Origin: Tritrichomonas musculus
Lineage: Eukaryota > Parabasalia > Tritrichomonadida > Tritrichomonadidae
NCBI GenBank assembly: GCA_039105265.1
Contig: JAPFFF010000015.1
Location: 434,001-498,000, forward strand
Reading direction: 5' to 3'
Length of the DNA stretch: 64,000 nucleotides
This document shows, piece after piece, positions 1-12,000 of the stretch; the stretch's first letter is position 1; each line of letters begins with the position of its first letter. The translations under genes and the position numbers were made by a program. A model generated the notes under the pieces. The model was not told the origin of the DNA. It made no database searches and saw only the letters and a program-made list of their open reading frames with translations.

Positions 1-1
1 A

Positions 2-183
2 TATACTACTCAATCAAATTCAATTTGCTGCGGAGATGCAATTCGAAAATCGCTGTCTTTAACTATGTTATTTAGCCACGTCTTTGATGAAGGGTTGGTT
101 GAAGTAAACATTAATGCTAATTCAGGACAATTTATGCAACTTAGTAAAATGTTAGCTCTTGAATATCTTTTTTTTTTTATATA
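2..183 (+). pseudogene. Coding-like relic entering from the left edge
   Basis: A frame that is open from the window edge runs for about 60 codons and looks protein-like (for example SLTMLFSHVFDEGLVEVNI and QFMQLSKMLALEYL). It ends in a T-rich stretch without an obvious domain end. The alternation of hydrophobic and polar residues recalls the end of BTB-like domains in trichomonad proteins, but that is a guess. A related short sequence recurs about 180 bases on (both copies share GATGCAATTCG), which suggests partial duplication. Most likely a decayed or truncated gene end. Confidence 0.25.
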
Positions 184-813
184 ATGCCCAAGTGAAATTC
201 AGTACATCGCAGGGATGCAATTCGCATCATCAGATGCTCCACCGATTATTCCAAAGAAAATATCTGAATTATATTTGGAAAGATATTTTTTTCCTTGACC
301 TTTCATTTTCGGTTCTCAAAAGTCAAGGCCAGAGGTTCTGGCAAGAGCATGAGTCAAAGCTGTGCGCCCACTAAGGCTAAACTGGAGAATCAATTCATTA
401 TATGTTGACTTTTGATACAATCTAGTATGAACAATTTGGAATTGAATAGGAGAAAGGTAACCTCTCTGGACTGAGGATTCGATTTGATCAGATCTGGAAC
501 TTGCATTGTAAATAGTGATGTGAAAATAACCAAAGTTGAATCAAACTTTTTGAATTCATTTTTTTTTCGGTTTGTTTGAAAAAAATGCGGTTAAACGACG
601 AAAACAATAGAAAATTCACCTTTTTTGTTATTCGTTATTGGTGAAATTTTATTTCAAATTTTCTTGTACCAAATTGAATGATTGCTTTTTTATATTTTTC
701 AAATTTCAATATTATTTCAATTAAGAAAATAAAAATTAATTCAATTTTCTCTTATTCTTTTCAAAATAAAATTTTGGTCCAAGACTAATTGAATTCAGTC
801 CAAGATTATTTTT

Positions 814-1057
814 AAGGTACAAATCCAGCACGTTATTTTTTGAAAAGGAGAACGTTAAATATTTGAATAGTTGCATGTCTCAGAAAAAGTTTAAATTGGC
901 TAGGTTTGTTTTTGACACTTATTTTACAATTTAAACAAATTTTATGACATGCTATATGAAATGGATGAAAATAATCGTTTTTTATTTGACATGTCATTTT
1001 ATTCTTTCCAAATGTCAAAAAAAATTGCGGTTACTAAACGTACTTGATTTGTACCTT
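814..1057. mobile_element. Candidate short MITE with about 21-bp inverted ends
   Basis: The left end AAGGTACAAATCCAGCACGT (from 814) matches the reverse complement of the right end (ACGTACTTGATTTGTACCTT, ending 1057) with about two mismatches. The interior of about 200 bases has no convincing coding sequence, as in a miniature inverted-repeat transposable element. No clear target-site duplication is visible beyond AT-rich flanks, so the superfamily is not assigned. Confidence 0.5.
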
Positions 1058-1500
1058 AATTACTGTAAAATGAAAATACTTTTTGAAAACTTTTTAACTT
1101 TTTAACTTTTTGAATACTTTTTTATACTTTTTTTATTCAATTTTTGCTAAATAATGCATAATAATATAGTTAAAATAGCTTCCCTATTCATCCTGCAATT
1201 CAAGGAGCCCGATTCGGCTTCGCGCAGCCCCATGGTGATTACTGGTGTGCATATTCCTGAAAAATAATGTAAAAATATAAAAATTCATATCAAAAAAAGC
1301 AAATAGTTATAAGTTTTCGGTAAAATTTTAATTTACGATTTTTTTGGTCAATTTCCTTAACAGAGTAAGTCAAAGTTCACCTTAAGATGGCGGTTTTTTA
1401 CTTTCCAGGAGTAGCTTCATGAATAGAAAAACCATTCAAAAAGTGGTGTAGAAAAAAACGATTGCCCTTCAATTTTTTTTTTTTTTTTTGATAAAACACA
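1058..1500. other. Intergenic, with a GC-rich island at 1181-1260
   Basis: The sequence is strongly AT-rich except for about 80 bases at 1181-1260. That island holds overlapping short hairpins, for example AGCC-CGATTC-GGCT and GGCT-TCGCGC-AGCC. No open frame fits it. It could be a structured RNA, the remnant of an inserted element or a decayed exon. A T(18) tract lies at about 1472-1489, just before the next element. Confidence 0.3.
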
Positions 1501-2454
1501 GATGGGTCCCGACTCAATATGCTGGGACTTTTTGGGACTTAATAGGTTTTTTATTTAATCATATTATGATATGTTTAATTATATAAGATTTTCTTTAATT
1601 ACACCGATACGATTATTATATATTTATTTATATTTAAAGATAATCATATTTTAATCTTAAAATATAAAATTGAAAGGAATATCATTCAAAATTTTGAGAG
1701 AAATTTAGTATTTATCATTCTATTTGAAACTTCTGAAAACTCATTTAAAACTAATTAACAATATTATAGTTGCTCTAATTGCCTGGAAATAAATGGATTT
1801 TGAGTATTTTTTTCAAAACATCGAAATGAATTATTATATATAGTCCTTTTCCCTTAAATTTTCAACATTAATTATGAAAATTAAAAAAATTGGTATTGAT
1901 ATTTTATTATTATGCATTTTTAATGTGAAATCTTCTTTTTTTTTGGAGGATTTCGTATTTAATAAACTTAAAATTTAACTTTTTGAGAATATTATTTTCA
2001 AAAAAAAATAATGTTTATATCTTAAAATTAAATCGCTAAAATTTAGAATAGATTAATTAATTATATTATATTAAAGAATTAAATACTTTTAAAATGCTTA
2101 AACATATAAATATATCCAAGATTCAAAGAGAAAAAACAAAAACAAATTTCTCCCATTTTTTGATATATTATACATTTATCTCGGTTAATAAACAATATTT
2201 CGAAAATTTAATAAAATAATAAGTTGTTTAATTTATATATTATTTTATATTTTGAATATAATCTGAAAATGATAAATTTTTAAATGAATAGATAAATGTA
2301 TTAGATCTTTCTTTTTACATAAATGATCGATTAAAATATAAAGAAATATATAACTATTTTATTCTTCAAATATGTTTATTAAAAAAATGAAAATATAATA
2401 AGATAGATTTATTTTAAAATGAAAAAAATACGTTATTTCAAGTCGGAACCCATC
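1501..2454. mobile_element. Candidate non-autonomous DNA transposon, 8-bp TSD-like flanks
   Basis: The left end GATGGGTCCCGACTCAATAT and the right end (reverse complement GATGGGTTCCGACTTGAAAT) form imperfect inverted repeats of about 20 bp. The octamer AAAACACA lies directly before the left end (1493-1500) and again two bases after the right end (2457-2464), like an 8-bp target-site duplication of the hAT type. The 950-bp interior is very AT-rich and has no transposase, so it is non-autonomous. Confidence 0.55.
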
Positions 2455-3046
2455 TCAAAACACATAGAATTGTATAATAGAAAATTGAAGTTCTATAATT
2501 CAACAATGCCCTTAAAAAAAACACTTTTATTGGGTGCTACATATTCTTTTTATATCAAGTAGTTTAAATTTGCAGAAAAGAATAACATCGACTTCACTTT
2601 ATTCAAATATATTTATACAATTTTTAAGTCAATAAAAAAGTTGAATGACTCAATACAAAAAAAATATTTTCCTTTTAAAAAGTTTTCTATAATTTCATCG
2701 TATTATAAATTGAGAGGTGATTTTACAAAAAATAATGATTCATATCATTCCTAAAAAACATTTTTATCAAATACCTGTTCAATACTTTGGAAATGTTCAT
2801 GTATTTGGCTCACACTGAAATTGCTTAAGAATTTCTTAATTAGAAATCTTTCAAATCAATAACCACAAAGAAATTTTTTTAAAATGAAAGGCAACATCTT
2901 AGCGTTAAATAAAATTGGAAATGAAAATGGAAGTAAAAATAGAATTAATGAAAGAAAATTTTGATTACCATTTAAATCAAATTGCTTATTTTTTTCAAAA
3001 CTTTTCAATCGTTGGACAAATAAATTTTAATAGTTTATTTTCTATT
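2455..3046. other. AT-rich intergenic region
   Basis: I see no gene or RNA here. The stretch is AT-rich with poly-A and poly-T runs and leads into the promoter region of the Rab gene. Confidence 0.6.
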
Positions 3047-3052
3047 TCATTA
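3047..3052 (+). promoter_or_regulatory. Inr-like motif before the Rab gene
   Basis: TCATTA begins 11 bases before the ATG. It fits the TCA(+1)YW initiator known from Trichomonas vaginalis, which lies close to the start codon and gives very short 5' leaders. The assignment rests on motif and position only. Confidence 0.35.
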
Positions 3053-3057
3053 CCCAA

Positions 3058-3657
3058 ATGATTTCAGCAAACGAAACGAATAACGCCCAATCCCATAAAG
3101 TTGTTATCCTTGGTGATTCCAGAGTTGGAAAAACATCAATTTTATCAAGACAGATGCTTGGATACCAACCACCAACCCAAAATCCAACCATTGGATGTCA
3201 CTGCTCAGAAATCCATGTAACTGTTGATGACAAGGCTACAACTCTTCAAGTTTGGGATACAGCAGGCCAAGAAATGTACAGGGCTTTGGTTCCTGTTTAT
3301 TTACGTGGGGCCCAAGCTGCAATTCTGGTATATGATATTACTGATCGCGAATCTTTTAAGTCTATTAATCACTGGTATGAAATTTTGGTAGATGTTGTTT
3401 CTACAGGCACCCCAATTTTCCTCGTTGGAAATAAAATTGACCTTGAAAAAGATGCGGTTGTTGATGATCAATCAGCCAGAGCTTTCGCTCAATCTCATAA
3501 TTCACAACTCTTCAAGGTTAGTGCAATGACTGGACAAGGTCTCGACGGTCTCTTTCAAGCAATTGCAAGTAAGATTCTTGAAGATGAAGTTAATAACAAA
3601 ACCGTATCTGGCGTTTCTATTGAAGGTGAAAATGCAGAAAAGAAAAAATGCTGTTAA
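3058..3657 (+). CDS. Rab-family small GTPase (Rab5/Rab21-like)
   Basis: A 199-residue Ras-superfamily GTPase acting as a switch in vesicle traffic. The P-loop GDSRVGKTS is at residues 19-27, the switch II motif WDTAGQE at 66-72, the base-recognition motif NKID at 125-128 and the SAM motif near 154. The C-terminus is a lysine stretch ending in CC, the double-geranylgeranylation signal of Rabs, so membrane attachment is expected. The switch II and following region (YRALVPVYLRGAQAAILVYD) most resembles the Rab5/21/22 group of early endocytic Rabs; the exact subfamily is inferred. The ATG is preceded closely by an Inr-like motif. It is a normal-length, apparently intact gene on the plus strand. 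Confidence 0.93.
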   Translation: MISANETNNAQSHKVVILGDSRVGKTSILSRQMLGYQPPTQNPTIGCHCSEIHVTVDDKATTLQVWDTAGQEMYRALVPVYLRGAQAAILVYDITDRESFKSINHWYEILVDVVSTGTPIFLVGNKIDLEKDAVVDDQSARAFAQSHNSQLFKVSAMTGQGLDGLFQAIASKILEDEVNNKTVSGVSIEGENAEKKKCC

Positions 3658-4212
3658 AAATAAACAAACAATCATATTTTTTTTTTTTTTTTTTTTTGAT
3701 ATTAGTGTTATAAAATTTTTACTTTCTTCAGCTTATTTTCTTAATGCTTCATTCCAAAATAGTCTTCGAATATAATGTGAAGCTTTTGGGTTGTGAAACG
3801 TTTTTTTTTAGCATTTACTTTTATGATCATAAAAGCAATTGAAGAAGTTGCACATCTAGAAGCCAAGATCTTTATTTATAAAAGAAATCAATAATTATGA
3901 AAGAATTTCTCAATTCATTTCAAAGAAAAATTACCGTAATATACCATTGAATAAAAAACGATTTATTTTGATTTTTTTATTGAATGTTAGATGAAAATTT
4001 AATTCAATTTTTTCAAATGTTTTGATTTTTTTGAATTGTACTGACCTTATTTTCAAATACATTATTTATTTATAATAAATCAAAGATCATATAGAATTTT
4101 CATTCAGTATTTGATCTAAAAGATTTTTATTTTTTCAAGAAATTGCTCAAAGAAATAATTAATCGGTTTTATTGAATTTTTTGAAATGATATAAATTTTA
4201 GCTAAAAATTGT
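3658..4212. other. Intergenic between Rab and Myb genes
   Basis: AT-rich sequence with a T(18) tract just after the Rab stop. I see no additional gene, RNA or repeat. Confidence 0.6.
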
Positions 4213-5421
4213 ATGGAAACAGGGAAATCTCCTCTGTCGAATCCTAACAAAACAATCAATGAGAACAAGCGAAAGAAAACACGACACAAGTTTACAAAAG
4301 AAGAAGATCAAAAATTATTAAGTCTGGTCAATCAATATGGAAAAAATTGTTGGAGTTTTGTTGCTCAGAATATGGATGGTTTGACAGCACGCCAGTGTAG
4401 AGAACGCTATCAAGACTATTTAACACCAGGAATCCGCAATGAAGTTTGGACAAGTGAAGAAGAATTATTACTTCAACAAAAAGTGGCTGAGTATGGACAA
4501 AAATGGACTACAATTGCTAAATTTTTCAACTCACGTACAGATGTTAATATCAAAAATCATTGGACAATTTTATCTCAAAGAATTGCAAAGTCAAAAAAAA
4601 TGGAAAATGAAAAAGAACGCCTTTTAAGTCGTCTTGATCCAAATGTTGCAAAACAATATTGTCCAGACTATTCTTTTTCAAGGACTAATAACTATTATCA
4701 AAAATCGATTCCAGGAGTTATTGTACCTCAACTTATTCCTCAAATGACAAAGCTTGTCCCAGCAATTCCAATACCTCCTTCATCACAACAACCTCCTCAA
4801 CAACCTCACTCCAGGTGTTCTTTATCAATTTCTAATACTCCTCTTCCATCTTCAACAGGTATACCCATATCAATTAATTCAATTGTTACCACAGTTCATT
4901 CGGGATCATCATTATCAGTACCTCAACCTCTTCAACCATCACAACCCCTTTCACCTCTTCCACCACTTACATCTAATTTTTCACAGTCAATCCAATGCCC
5001 AGTAATGATGATTAATAATGGCATTAGTCGTAATGATAATTTAAATACAAATATTAATAATGATATTAATAATAACAATGAATGCTTAATTGCTATCACA
5101 AACGTGAATGACAATCCTAGTCGTTTAATTCAGTCAATGGATTTCAATCAACATCAATTATTTAATCTTCCACCACTTCTTCAACAACCAAAAGAGAAAC
5201 AACTCGCAAGCCCAATTTCTTTATTAAGTAATTTGAACATTGTGAGTCCATCAAGTGCTGATGCTGTAGGCAATAATAGCAATAGTGTAAGTACAAATGC
5301 GGGACATAGTAATGTTAATGCTAATCAAGATGTAGACAAAGATATTTTTGAGCCTGTTCCTGGATCAATTGATGCAATTGAAATTGAAACAAGGCCTTAT
5401 GATATTAAATCGGTAGAGTAA
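4213..5421 (+). CDS. R2R3 Myb-like DNA-binding protein
   Basis: A 402-residue nuclear transcription factor candidate. Two Myb repeats lie at about residues 23-125. The first starts HKFTKEEDQKLLSLV and ends with the recognition helix TARQCRERYQDYL; the second starts EVWTSEEELLLQQ and ends VNIKNHWTILSQRI. The first core tryptophan of repeat one is replaced by phenylalanine, which is common in Myb families. The remaining 270 residues are Pro/Ser/Asn/Gln-rich and low in complexity, as in activation or linker regions. Trichomonads have many two-repeat Mybs, some of which regulate genes through promoter Myb sites; no specific target can be read here. It converges with the next gene, with 378 bases between stops. 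Confidence 0.92.
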   Translation: METGKSPLSNPNKTINENKRKKTRHKFTKEEDQKLLSLVNQYGKNCWSFVAQNMDGLTARQCRERYQDYLTPGIRNEVWTSEEELLLQQKVAEYGQKWTTIAKFFNSRTDVNIKNHWTILSQRIAKSKKMENEKERLLSRLDPNVAKQYCPDYSFSRTNNYYQKSIPGVIVPQLIPQMTKLVPAIPIPPSSQQPPQQPHSRCSLSISNTPLPSSTGIPISINSIVTTVHSGSSLSVPQPLQPSQPLSPLPPLTSNFSQSIQCPVMMINNGISRNDNLNTNINNDINNNNECLIAITNVNDNPSRLIQSMDFNQHQLFNLPPLLQQPKEKQLASPISLLSNLNIVSPSSADAVGNNSNSVSTNAGHSNVNANQDVDKDIFEPVPGSIDAIEIETRPYDIKSVE

Positions 5422-5799
5422 ATCATGAATATGTAGTTATTTTCCACATACTTTTTATTGTTTAAATGAATAAAGGTTTTAACTAATTTCAAAACAAAAT
5501 ACTTATGTTTTCTTTATTTTTTTATTTTTTCGCATTTCGAACAAAATTCATTCTAATATTATTTCAATTATACATATGAAATAATATGCAATGGATTAAT
5601 TGATTCATACAATGAAAATTAATTTTCAATACCTTTAACAAAGCCCCTTATTGTTTTGCTGGAAACTTTTTTAATTTTTGAAATCAAATGCTAAGAAGAA
5701 ATAATTAACAAAATATAACAAATATTAAATGTCTAATTAACACTTTAAAATAATTTCGTTAAAACAAAAAAGGAAACAAAATAGCATCAAATTCTCACC
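5422..5799. other. Convergent intergenic region
   Basis: AT-rich gap between two stop codons of convergent genes. No further feature is seen. Confidence 0.6.
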
Positions 5800-8445
5800 T
5801 CAAACTGGAAATGCTTTATCTTGAAACTTTTCAAGCATTTTGGATGGAATCGAATTGAATCTAGCCTCATAAAGCCTAGTAATTTTTTCCCAAGGAACTT
5901 TTATATTGTCGTTTCTGTCGAGAGTATTTCTAAAATCATCTTCATCATCATTATTATTATTTAAAATTTCATTTTCATTTTCGGTATTTTTAGGATTGCT
6001 GTTATTGTTATCGTCGTTGTTGTCTTCTTCATTTTCATCATGGTCAAAATTAATCATCAATTGATAAATGGCATCAACATTATTAACAAGAGGTTCTTCT
6101 AGCGATGTAAAATCACTCGCTTTTGACCAATCAAGTAGTTTGAAGAATAGTTTTGTAAGGGCAGCTCGATAAGCAGCATCATATTTTCTATGAGCTGCAA
6201 GTGGTAAATTAGTAAAATGGTCTGGAGCAAGAAGTTGTTCTAAATTAACAGTAAAAATTCGATGATATAAATCACCCATTGCTTCTCGAGAAACAACATT
6301 TGAAAGTGCCTCTGCTGATCTAATTTTGACTTTCGCGATTTTATCTGTGTCAATGTAATCAGCAAGTATTGAAATAGCTTCAGATGATTTGACATTATAA
6401 ATAAAGGCATTTGAAAATGCAGCAGCAGCATTCCATCTCATTTTAGCATCATTTGATTTCAAATCAGTAATTAATAAATTAATCAATAAACTCTTAACGT
6501 CTTCTTCAGAGTTGTTATCAGGATCATTTAGAAAGGCAAATAAGAATCCAATACAACGTGGACCATATGGTGAGTCTTTATCCTTTTCAAGACAATTAAA
6601 AACAAGCTGAATCCATTTAGATTCAAACATATCTTTATGCTTGGTTGCAAATGATTCAAGAACATTTGATAATGGCTGAAGCGGTGGCGGATTATAAGAG
6701 GAGAGTCTAAGTAAAGCATCAGTTAAGAAAACAGATGATATATCAGCAGCCGACGAACGAGCGAGATATCCAACTGATCGACATGCTTCTTCGCTTTCAT
6801 TACTTAAAACTAAAGAGAGGCAAAGACGTTGAATGTTATCTGGCAATTTTGAAAAGACATGACCTGAAAATCCAATACATTGTAAGGATCGTTGAATCGA
6901 TTTTTGATGATTGATTTCAAAAGATTTGGGAACAAATATTTGAAGTAAATCGCACCATATGTTGAGATCAGAAACACCTTTTTCAACAAGTCGAAGATAG
7001 ATAGGAAGAGCATGAACTGGTCCAATTTCTTTCATTTTTGGGCCAAGAATTCGGTATCTTTCGACAACTTTTTCCGGATAGGCATATGCCATTCGACATA
7101 GGGCAAACGCTGCGGGCTTTGAATAATTTTGATTTTCACTTCCAATATAATCAATAAAAGTCTGAAAGAGATAATCAAATGATGAAGCAAATGGTGGATA
7201 ATTTATATCTGTCCAAAGAAGTGATTTCATGACAATTAAAGCTTCTTCTGTTGTTGCTGATATTGCCGATTTTGACCATTCAATAACTTTTTCTATATAT
7301 CCACCTTTGAAACGACCGTTATCAAAACTACAATTACGAACAAATGTAGCAAATGCTTTTGAAACTCTATTGTAAACTTGTGGATCAAGTGATTTCTCTT
7401 TGCCTGTTCGTAAGAGACATGACATAAAACGATTAAATGAGATATCAATTATATCACCAATTTGCTGAGCTAAAGTTGTAAATGCTGATCGCTTTGATGT
7501 ATTATCTGCTATATATAAAAATTTCCAAGTATCACGAAAAATATCTGTTAGTAAATCGGCTGTGACTTTGGCAACTTTTGGCTTTGACCGTAATAAATCA
7601 AAAAGAGATGGAGTTTTGGTTAAAAGAATTGACCATTGAGCATAAAAAGCTTTTTTGGATGTATTTGCTAAGGCTTTGAGAGCCATAATAGCTTCGAAAA
7701 TAAGAGCTTGCTGCCCTTGCTTAAATGCAATGGCTGATATGGTGTGAGTTAATACTTGTGGATCGAGAATTTCAGATGGTGCATCGAGAATTAATAATTG
7801 TAAGGAACGAAGGGCTGATGAATGCAAATCGCTTGTTGTAGACGCAGTAGATGCTGATTCATTCAAAGCTGTTAGTAAAAATCTAATTGAGCGGATATAA
7901 ATTGATCTTTCGTTTTTCTTATTTGAAAATGCATTGAGATTCCCAATTAATACGCATGATCGGCGGTATGAATCATCTGAATAATTTGCGAGTGATACTG
8001 CAGCTTCAAGAATTCGTTCGTGCATTTGAACTAATCGAAGCGTATTATTATATAGTAGTGTTGATAAGGAACGGAGACCTGGGGATGGATCAAAAGTGCG
8101 ACTCTCGAGATGACGCAAAATAATATTAAAGACTGTTTCAAGAGCTTCATCAGCAAATTGAACAAATTCTCTATCAATACACAAAGCAGCAATTGATTCG
8201 CATAAATCTGAAAAAAGTTTTGTATTAATTGGAACCAATTCAGCTAATGATGCAATTAAATCACCAATTTCAGTTGGCGAATCAGCTTTGATAGATTTTG
8301 TTTTAAATGCAGATAAAATAATTGTTACTCTTTGTTGAACATGAGCTGGAAGTTGTTGATAATTTTTTTCTGATTGCTCGATACATTCATCAATAAGTTC
8401 AGTCGCTGATAACTCTGTAGAATGACGAGATTGTGATTTGCTCAT
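5800..8445 (-). CDS. HEAT-repeat protein, HEATR6-like
   Basis: An alpha-helical repeat protein of 881 residues. The C-terminal third contains paired-helix segments such as AKMRWNAAAAFSNAFIYN and AKVKIRSAEALSNVV, closely resembling the terminal HEAT repeats of HEATR6-type proteins; no catalytic motif is present. The N-terminal two thirds are consistent with helical solenoid. An acidic, asparagine-rich insert (NEEDNNDDNNNSN) interrupts the C-terminus at about residues 805-845. The frame continues five codons upstream to a TTG at 8460, but I take the first ATG at 8445 (protein starting MSKSQSRHS). The function of HEATR6 is poorly defined even in animals, so only fold and family are claimed. Confidence 0.7.
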   Translation of the reverse strand: MSKSQSRHSTELSATELIDECIEQSEKNYQQLPAHVQQRVTIILSAFKTKSIKADSPTEIGDLIASLAELVPINTKLFSDLCESIAALCIDREFVQFADEALETVFNIILRHLESRTFDPSPGLRSLSTLLYNNTLRLVQMHERILEAAVSLANYSDDSYRRSCVLIGNLNAFSNKKNERSIYIRSIRFLLTALNESASTASTTSDLHSSALRSLQLLILDAPSEILDPQVLTHTISAIAFKQGQQALIFEAIMALKALANTSKKAFYAQWSILLTKTPSLFDLLRSKPKVAKVTADLLTDIFRDTWKFLYIADNTSKRSAFTTLAQQIGDIIDISFNRFMSCLLRTGKEKSLDPQVYNRVSKAFATFVRNCSFDNGRFKGGYIEKVIEWSKSAISATTEEALIVMKSLLWTDINYPPFASSFDYLFQTFIDYIGSENQNYSKPAAFALCRMAYAYPEKVVERYRILGPKMKEIGPVHALPIYLRLVEKGVSDLNIWCDLLQIFVPKSFEINHQKSIQRSLQCIGFSGHVFSKLPDNIQRLCLSLVLSNESEEACRSVGYLARSSAADISSVFLTDALLRLSSYNPPPLQPLSNVLESFATKHKDMFESKWIQLVFNCLEKDKDSPYGPRCIGFLFAFLNDPDNNSEEDVKSLLINLLITDLKSNDAKMRWNAAAAFSNAFIYNVKSSEAISILADYIDTDKIAKVKIRSAEALSNVVSREAMGDLYHRIFTVNLEQLLAPDHFTNLPLAAHRKYDAAYRAALTKLFFKLLDWSKASDFTSLEEPLVNNVDAIYQLMINFDHDENEEDNNDDNNNSNPKNTENENEILNNNNDDEDDFRNTLDRNDNIKVPWEKITRLYEARFNSIPSKMLEKFQDKAFPV

Positions 8446-9023
8446 ATAAAAATTTTGCAAAAAATGTTCTAAAAAATTTGAACGATAGAAATGAGTGAAT
8501 GCCTGAAAGTTTAAATGTAGATTTCTCTTAATTTCTATTAAATAAATTATATTTTTTATTAATGAATAATATTTTTAAAATATTCATTTATTTGATTATT
8601 GGATAAGATGAGAATAATAATAAATATAAAAAACTATCAAAGATCTTTGAAGAATCTTAAATAAAAAATGCAAACCAATATTACTTTTTGCAATTAAATT
8701 AGATCATAATTTGATTTTTTTTTTTCATAAATTGGATCATTTGAAATAAATTTTTTTAATCCAAATGATATTAAGTAGTTTAAATTTTGATATTTAACAA
8801 AGTAAAAGCATAAAACAAATTCGCTATAAAGAATATATCACTATTTTCTCCAACATATATGTTAATGAGTGATCAATATGGGTAAAGAAAAAAGAAAAAG
8901 ATACTTACCAAATTATTAAGTCTGATCATAGTCAATTTACTGTTTATTTTTAAAAATATCTTTAAAATAAGGAAATGATTAATCACATTAAAAATTTGGT
9001 GCTAATATATTTTCTATAAATTA
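8446..9023. other. Intergenic between two minus-strand genes
   Basis: AT-rich sequence; nothing recognisable apart from an Inr-like TCATTTCT on the minus strand about 45 bases before the HEATR6-like ATG. Confidence 0.5.
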
Positions 9024-12000
9024 TTATTCTGAATTAGGCTTTTTAGGGTTAATTAATACTCTGAAGTAATGAGCTTTATTAGGATGAATCGAACTTAAAG
9101 TCTGAATAATTGCTTCTTTTCCTTCTTTTGTACTTAAAATATTACGAAGTGTCTGTGCAAACATCAATCTAGTATGTTCTTTATATTGATTAGTTGCAAA
9201 ACCAGTAATAATATGTCCTAATATAAGTTCAGGCCAATCATTTCCACAAACTTCAGTAAACCAACCCAAACGAAGTAATTCTTCCATAAATTGAAAATAT
9301 ATATCAGAATCAACAACATTTTCAAAAAGAGGAATTGCTTCCAAAAAAGCATTAACAACATCAGAATGATCAAAAAGGTCCTTATTAGCATGAAGAAATT
9401 TCGCAAATGTAACATTTGCATAATCTGATATCATTAATAAAGCATCAGTATTAACATTTTGAATTTGCTCAGAGGCGAAAAATTGAATGAAAAATTGCAT
9501 AAAATGATTTGCAATTTCAGCATTTTCTAAAGGAATTGCATAAAAAAGTTTTCCCATTGCATATAGCGCATGTTCAGGTAGATCATCATCTTCTCGATCA
9601 AACATGCAAGAATACTTCATTAAAATTTGGCAAAATTCAATCATTTTGTCTTTATTTTTCGTATGTATTATAAACAAAGTTGTAGTAAGTATTCCAAAAA
9701 TTAATGTTAATTCATTATTCAAATATTCGTTTGTTTTAGGACCAATTGTTTGTGCATAGAATTGATATGTAATGTCAGGCTGCAATTTAAATGATGCTGA
9801 AATAATATCAGAAATTCGACTTAGGCACACATCAAAATGCGCTAAAGATCTATTTGATAGATCAACGGTATGAAATTCTTCCATATCTTTAATTTTCTTT
9901 GCTTTGATAGCAAATATGTAGTCAATTAAAGGTTGGATTGTTTGCAGAATATTTGAAAAAACTTCTGGATTAAACCACTTTATTAATCGCGCAAAAGATA
10001 TCGCATTTTTAAGTACTTTTAATACTTTATCAATGAAAACTGGAGATCCTTTTTGCTTAATTGAATTGATATAACAATGAAAAATAATCTCAACGTGAGC
10101 ATTTGATTGTTGCGTACATTGAATCAATTGTTGCTGATGCTCGTCCGTTAATTGGTTTTGATTTTTTCTTAAAAATTCTTGAAGGTTTTGATATTGTTCT
10201 TTAAAAATACGTAATATAGTGTCAAAAATATCCCAACACAATTTCATAAGCGGCTCAATGGAATATTGATTAGTTATCCAATTCTCACAAATAGAATAAA
10301 CATTATCAATATAATTTTTAAAATCAGGATCACTATCGATTAAAGCATCAAGAATTAATAAAGCATGTCGAACTTCGGTTATTTCACTCATACTTGCATA
10401 ATTTTTAACTGGAGAGTCTGATGTTTGTTGAATTCGATAATAAATACTTTTATTTTTATAAACATCGTTCATGTCAAAAGAATTAACTTGCTCAATTGTA
10501 ATACCTTTTTGAGCATCTTGAATGACTTTGGTCAGAAGTTGGGGAACTAAAGGAGCTACTTCTTTGTCCAATGTACATAGTAATGAATGAATAGCATCAT
10601 ATAAATGATTTAATGATTCTTCATCCAAATCAGTCGAAACTAATAATGGTATTCCCGCTTGGCAAAATTGACTACACCATTCTTTGATTTTACCATCTAT
10701 TGGAACATAGGAAATTGCTAATGAGTAACACCTAATTGCTTCGGCTTGTATATTTGGATCTCTTATTTTCATTAAATCAAAAGCAATTTGAACAATGGAA
10801 GGAAAATATTGGATAGCATCTTCTCGAGCTGCCTTAACTAAAGGTCCGATTAATCGTACAATGTTAATTTTAAAATCATTACTTGCTGTTTGCAGTTCTT
10901 TGACAAGTTCTGGGTAAAATCGTTCAAAGAATTCGTTGTTTTTCTGACTTGTTTGCTGAGATATAAAATCTGTATAGGCTTGATAAGCAAGCTTTTTTGC
11001 TATCATATTATTTTCAATGATCATTAATGATTCAAGTGGAAGAATTAAAATTAAACATAATTGATTTTGGGGACATAATATACCACGTACAGATAATTTT
11101 GAAATAAATGTATAAACTGCTATCCTTGTTCGCGTGTATGATTCAATATCCAAAAACATTGATAATTTGTTGAATAAATTTTTTTGCATTTCTTCTTTAT
11201 CTATCAAATAACTCAAAGCTATCATATTAATTTCCGCCAATGAAGATATTGCCGCATATGCTGCTTGCCATGTAATATCTGGATTGGAAAGGATGGTCAT
11301 TGCTAATTGATATATAGGAACAAAGATATTAGAATTGTCAAATTTCTCAAAAATAAGCCCAATGGAGTCAAGAGCAAATTGATATGGCTCTGTATTATTT
11401 GGTTCATATTCTAATGGCGAATCGTCAGTAATTTCTGATGCAATTTGAATAAGAGTTTGAAAAACAGGAATAAAATATTCCTGGGTTGATTGACACATTT
11501 CAGGAGCTCCTTCAGAAATAGAAGACAAGCACATCATTGCCTTATTTCGAATAACTTCAGGGAGTTTTACATTTGCAGCAAAATTGCATAATTGCTGTGT
11601 AAGGGTTGGCAAACATGGAAGGAAAAAGGATGATGAATGCTCTGCGAATTCAGAAAGGGAATGCAACATTTCATCTAAATTTTCTTCTGGACAAGACGCA
11701 AATAATTGCGTAAAGAGTTCTTGCAATACTGGAGTATCTGGGCGTCGCATCGCTATCGCAAAAAATAAGTTGACTATGGGCATATATAGCGTTAGATCTT
11801 GGGCATTGTGGGTTATTATTGAAATTAAATCATCAATATTAAAGCCACCAAACTCTTGATCATTAACAGATATTTCAAAAAGGCAATGAATAAGATATTT
11901 TCGAATTTCTGGCATTTCATTAAAAGTAGTCAAAATATATTTAGCAATCTCAATATTATTGTCTAAATGAAAAACAAAAATGTGTAATTGCGCTAATATA

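Noticed and set aside
159-374. 71-codon ORF starting in the T-rich stretch
   Set aside because: No recognised domain, in a relic zone and overlapping a duplicated segment; not supported as a gene.
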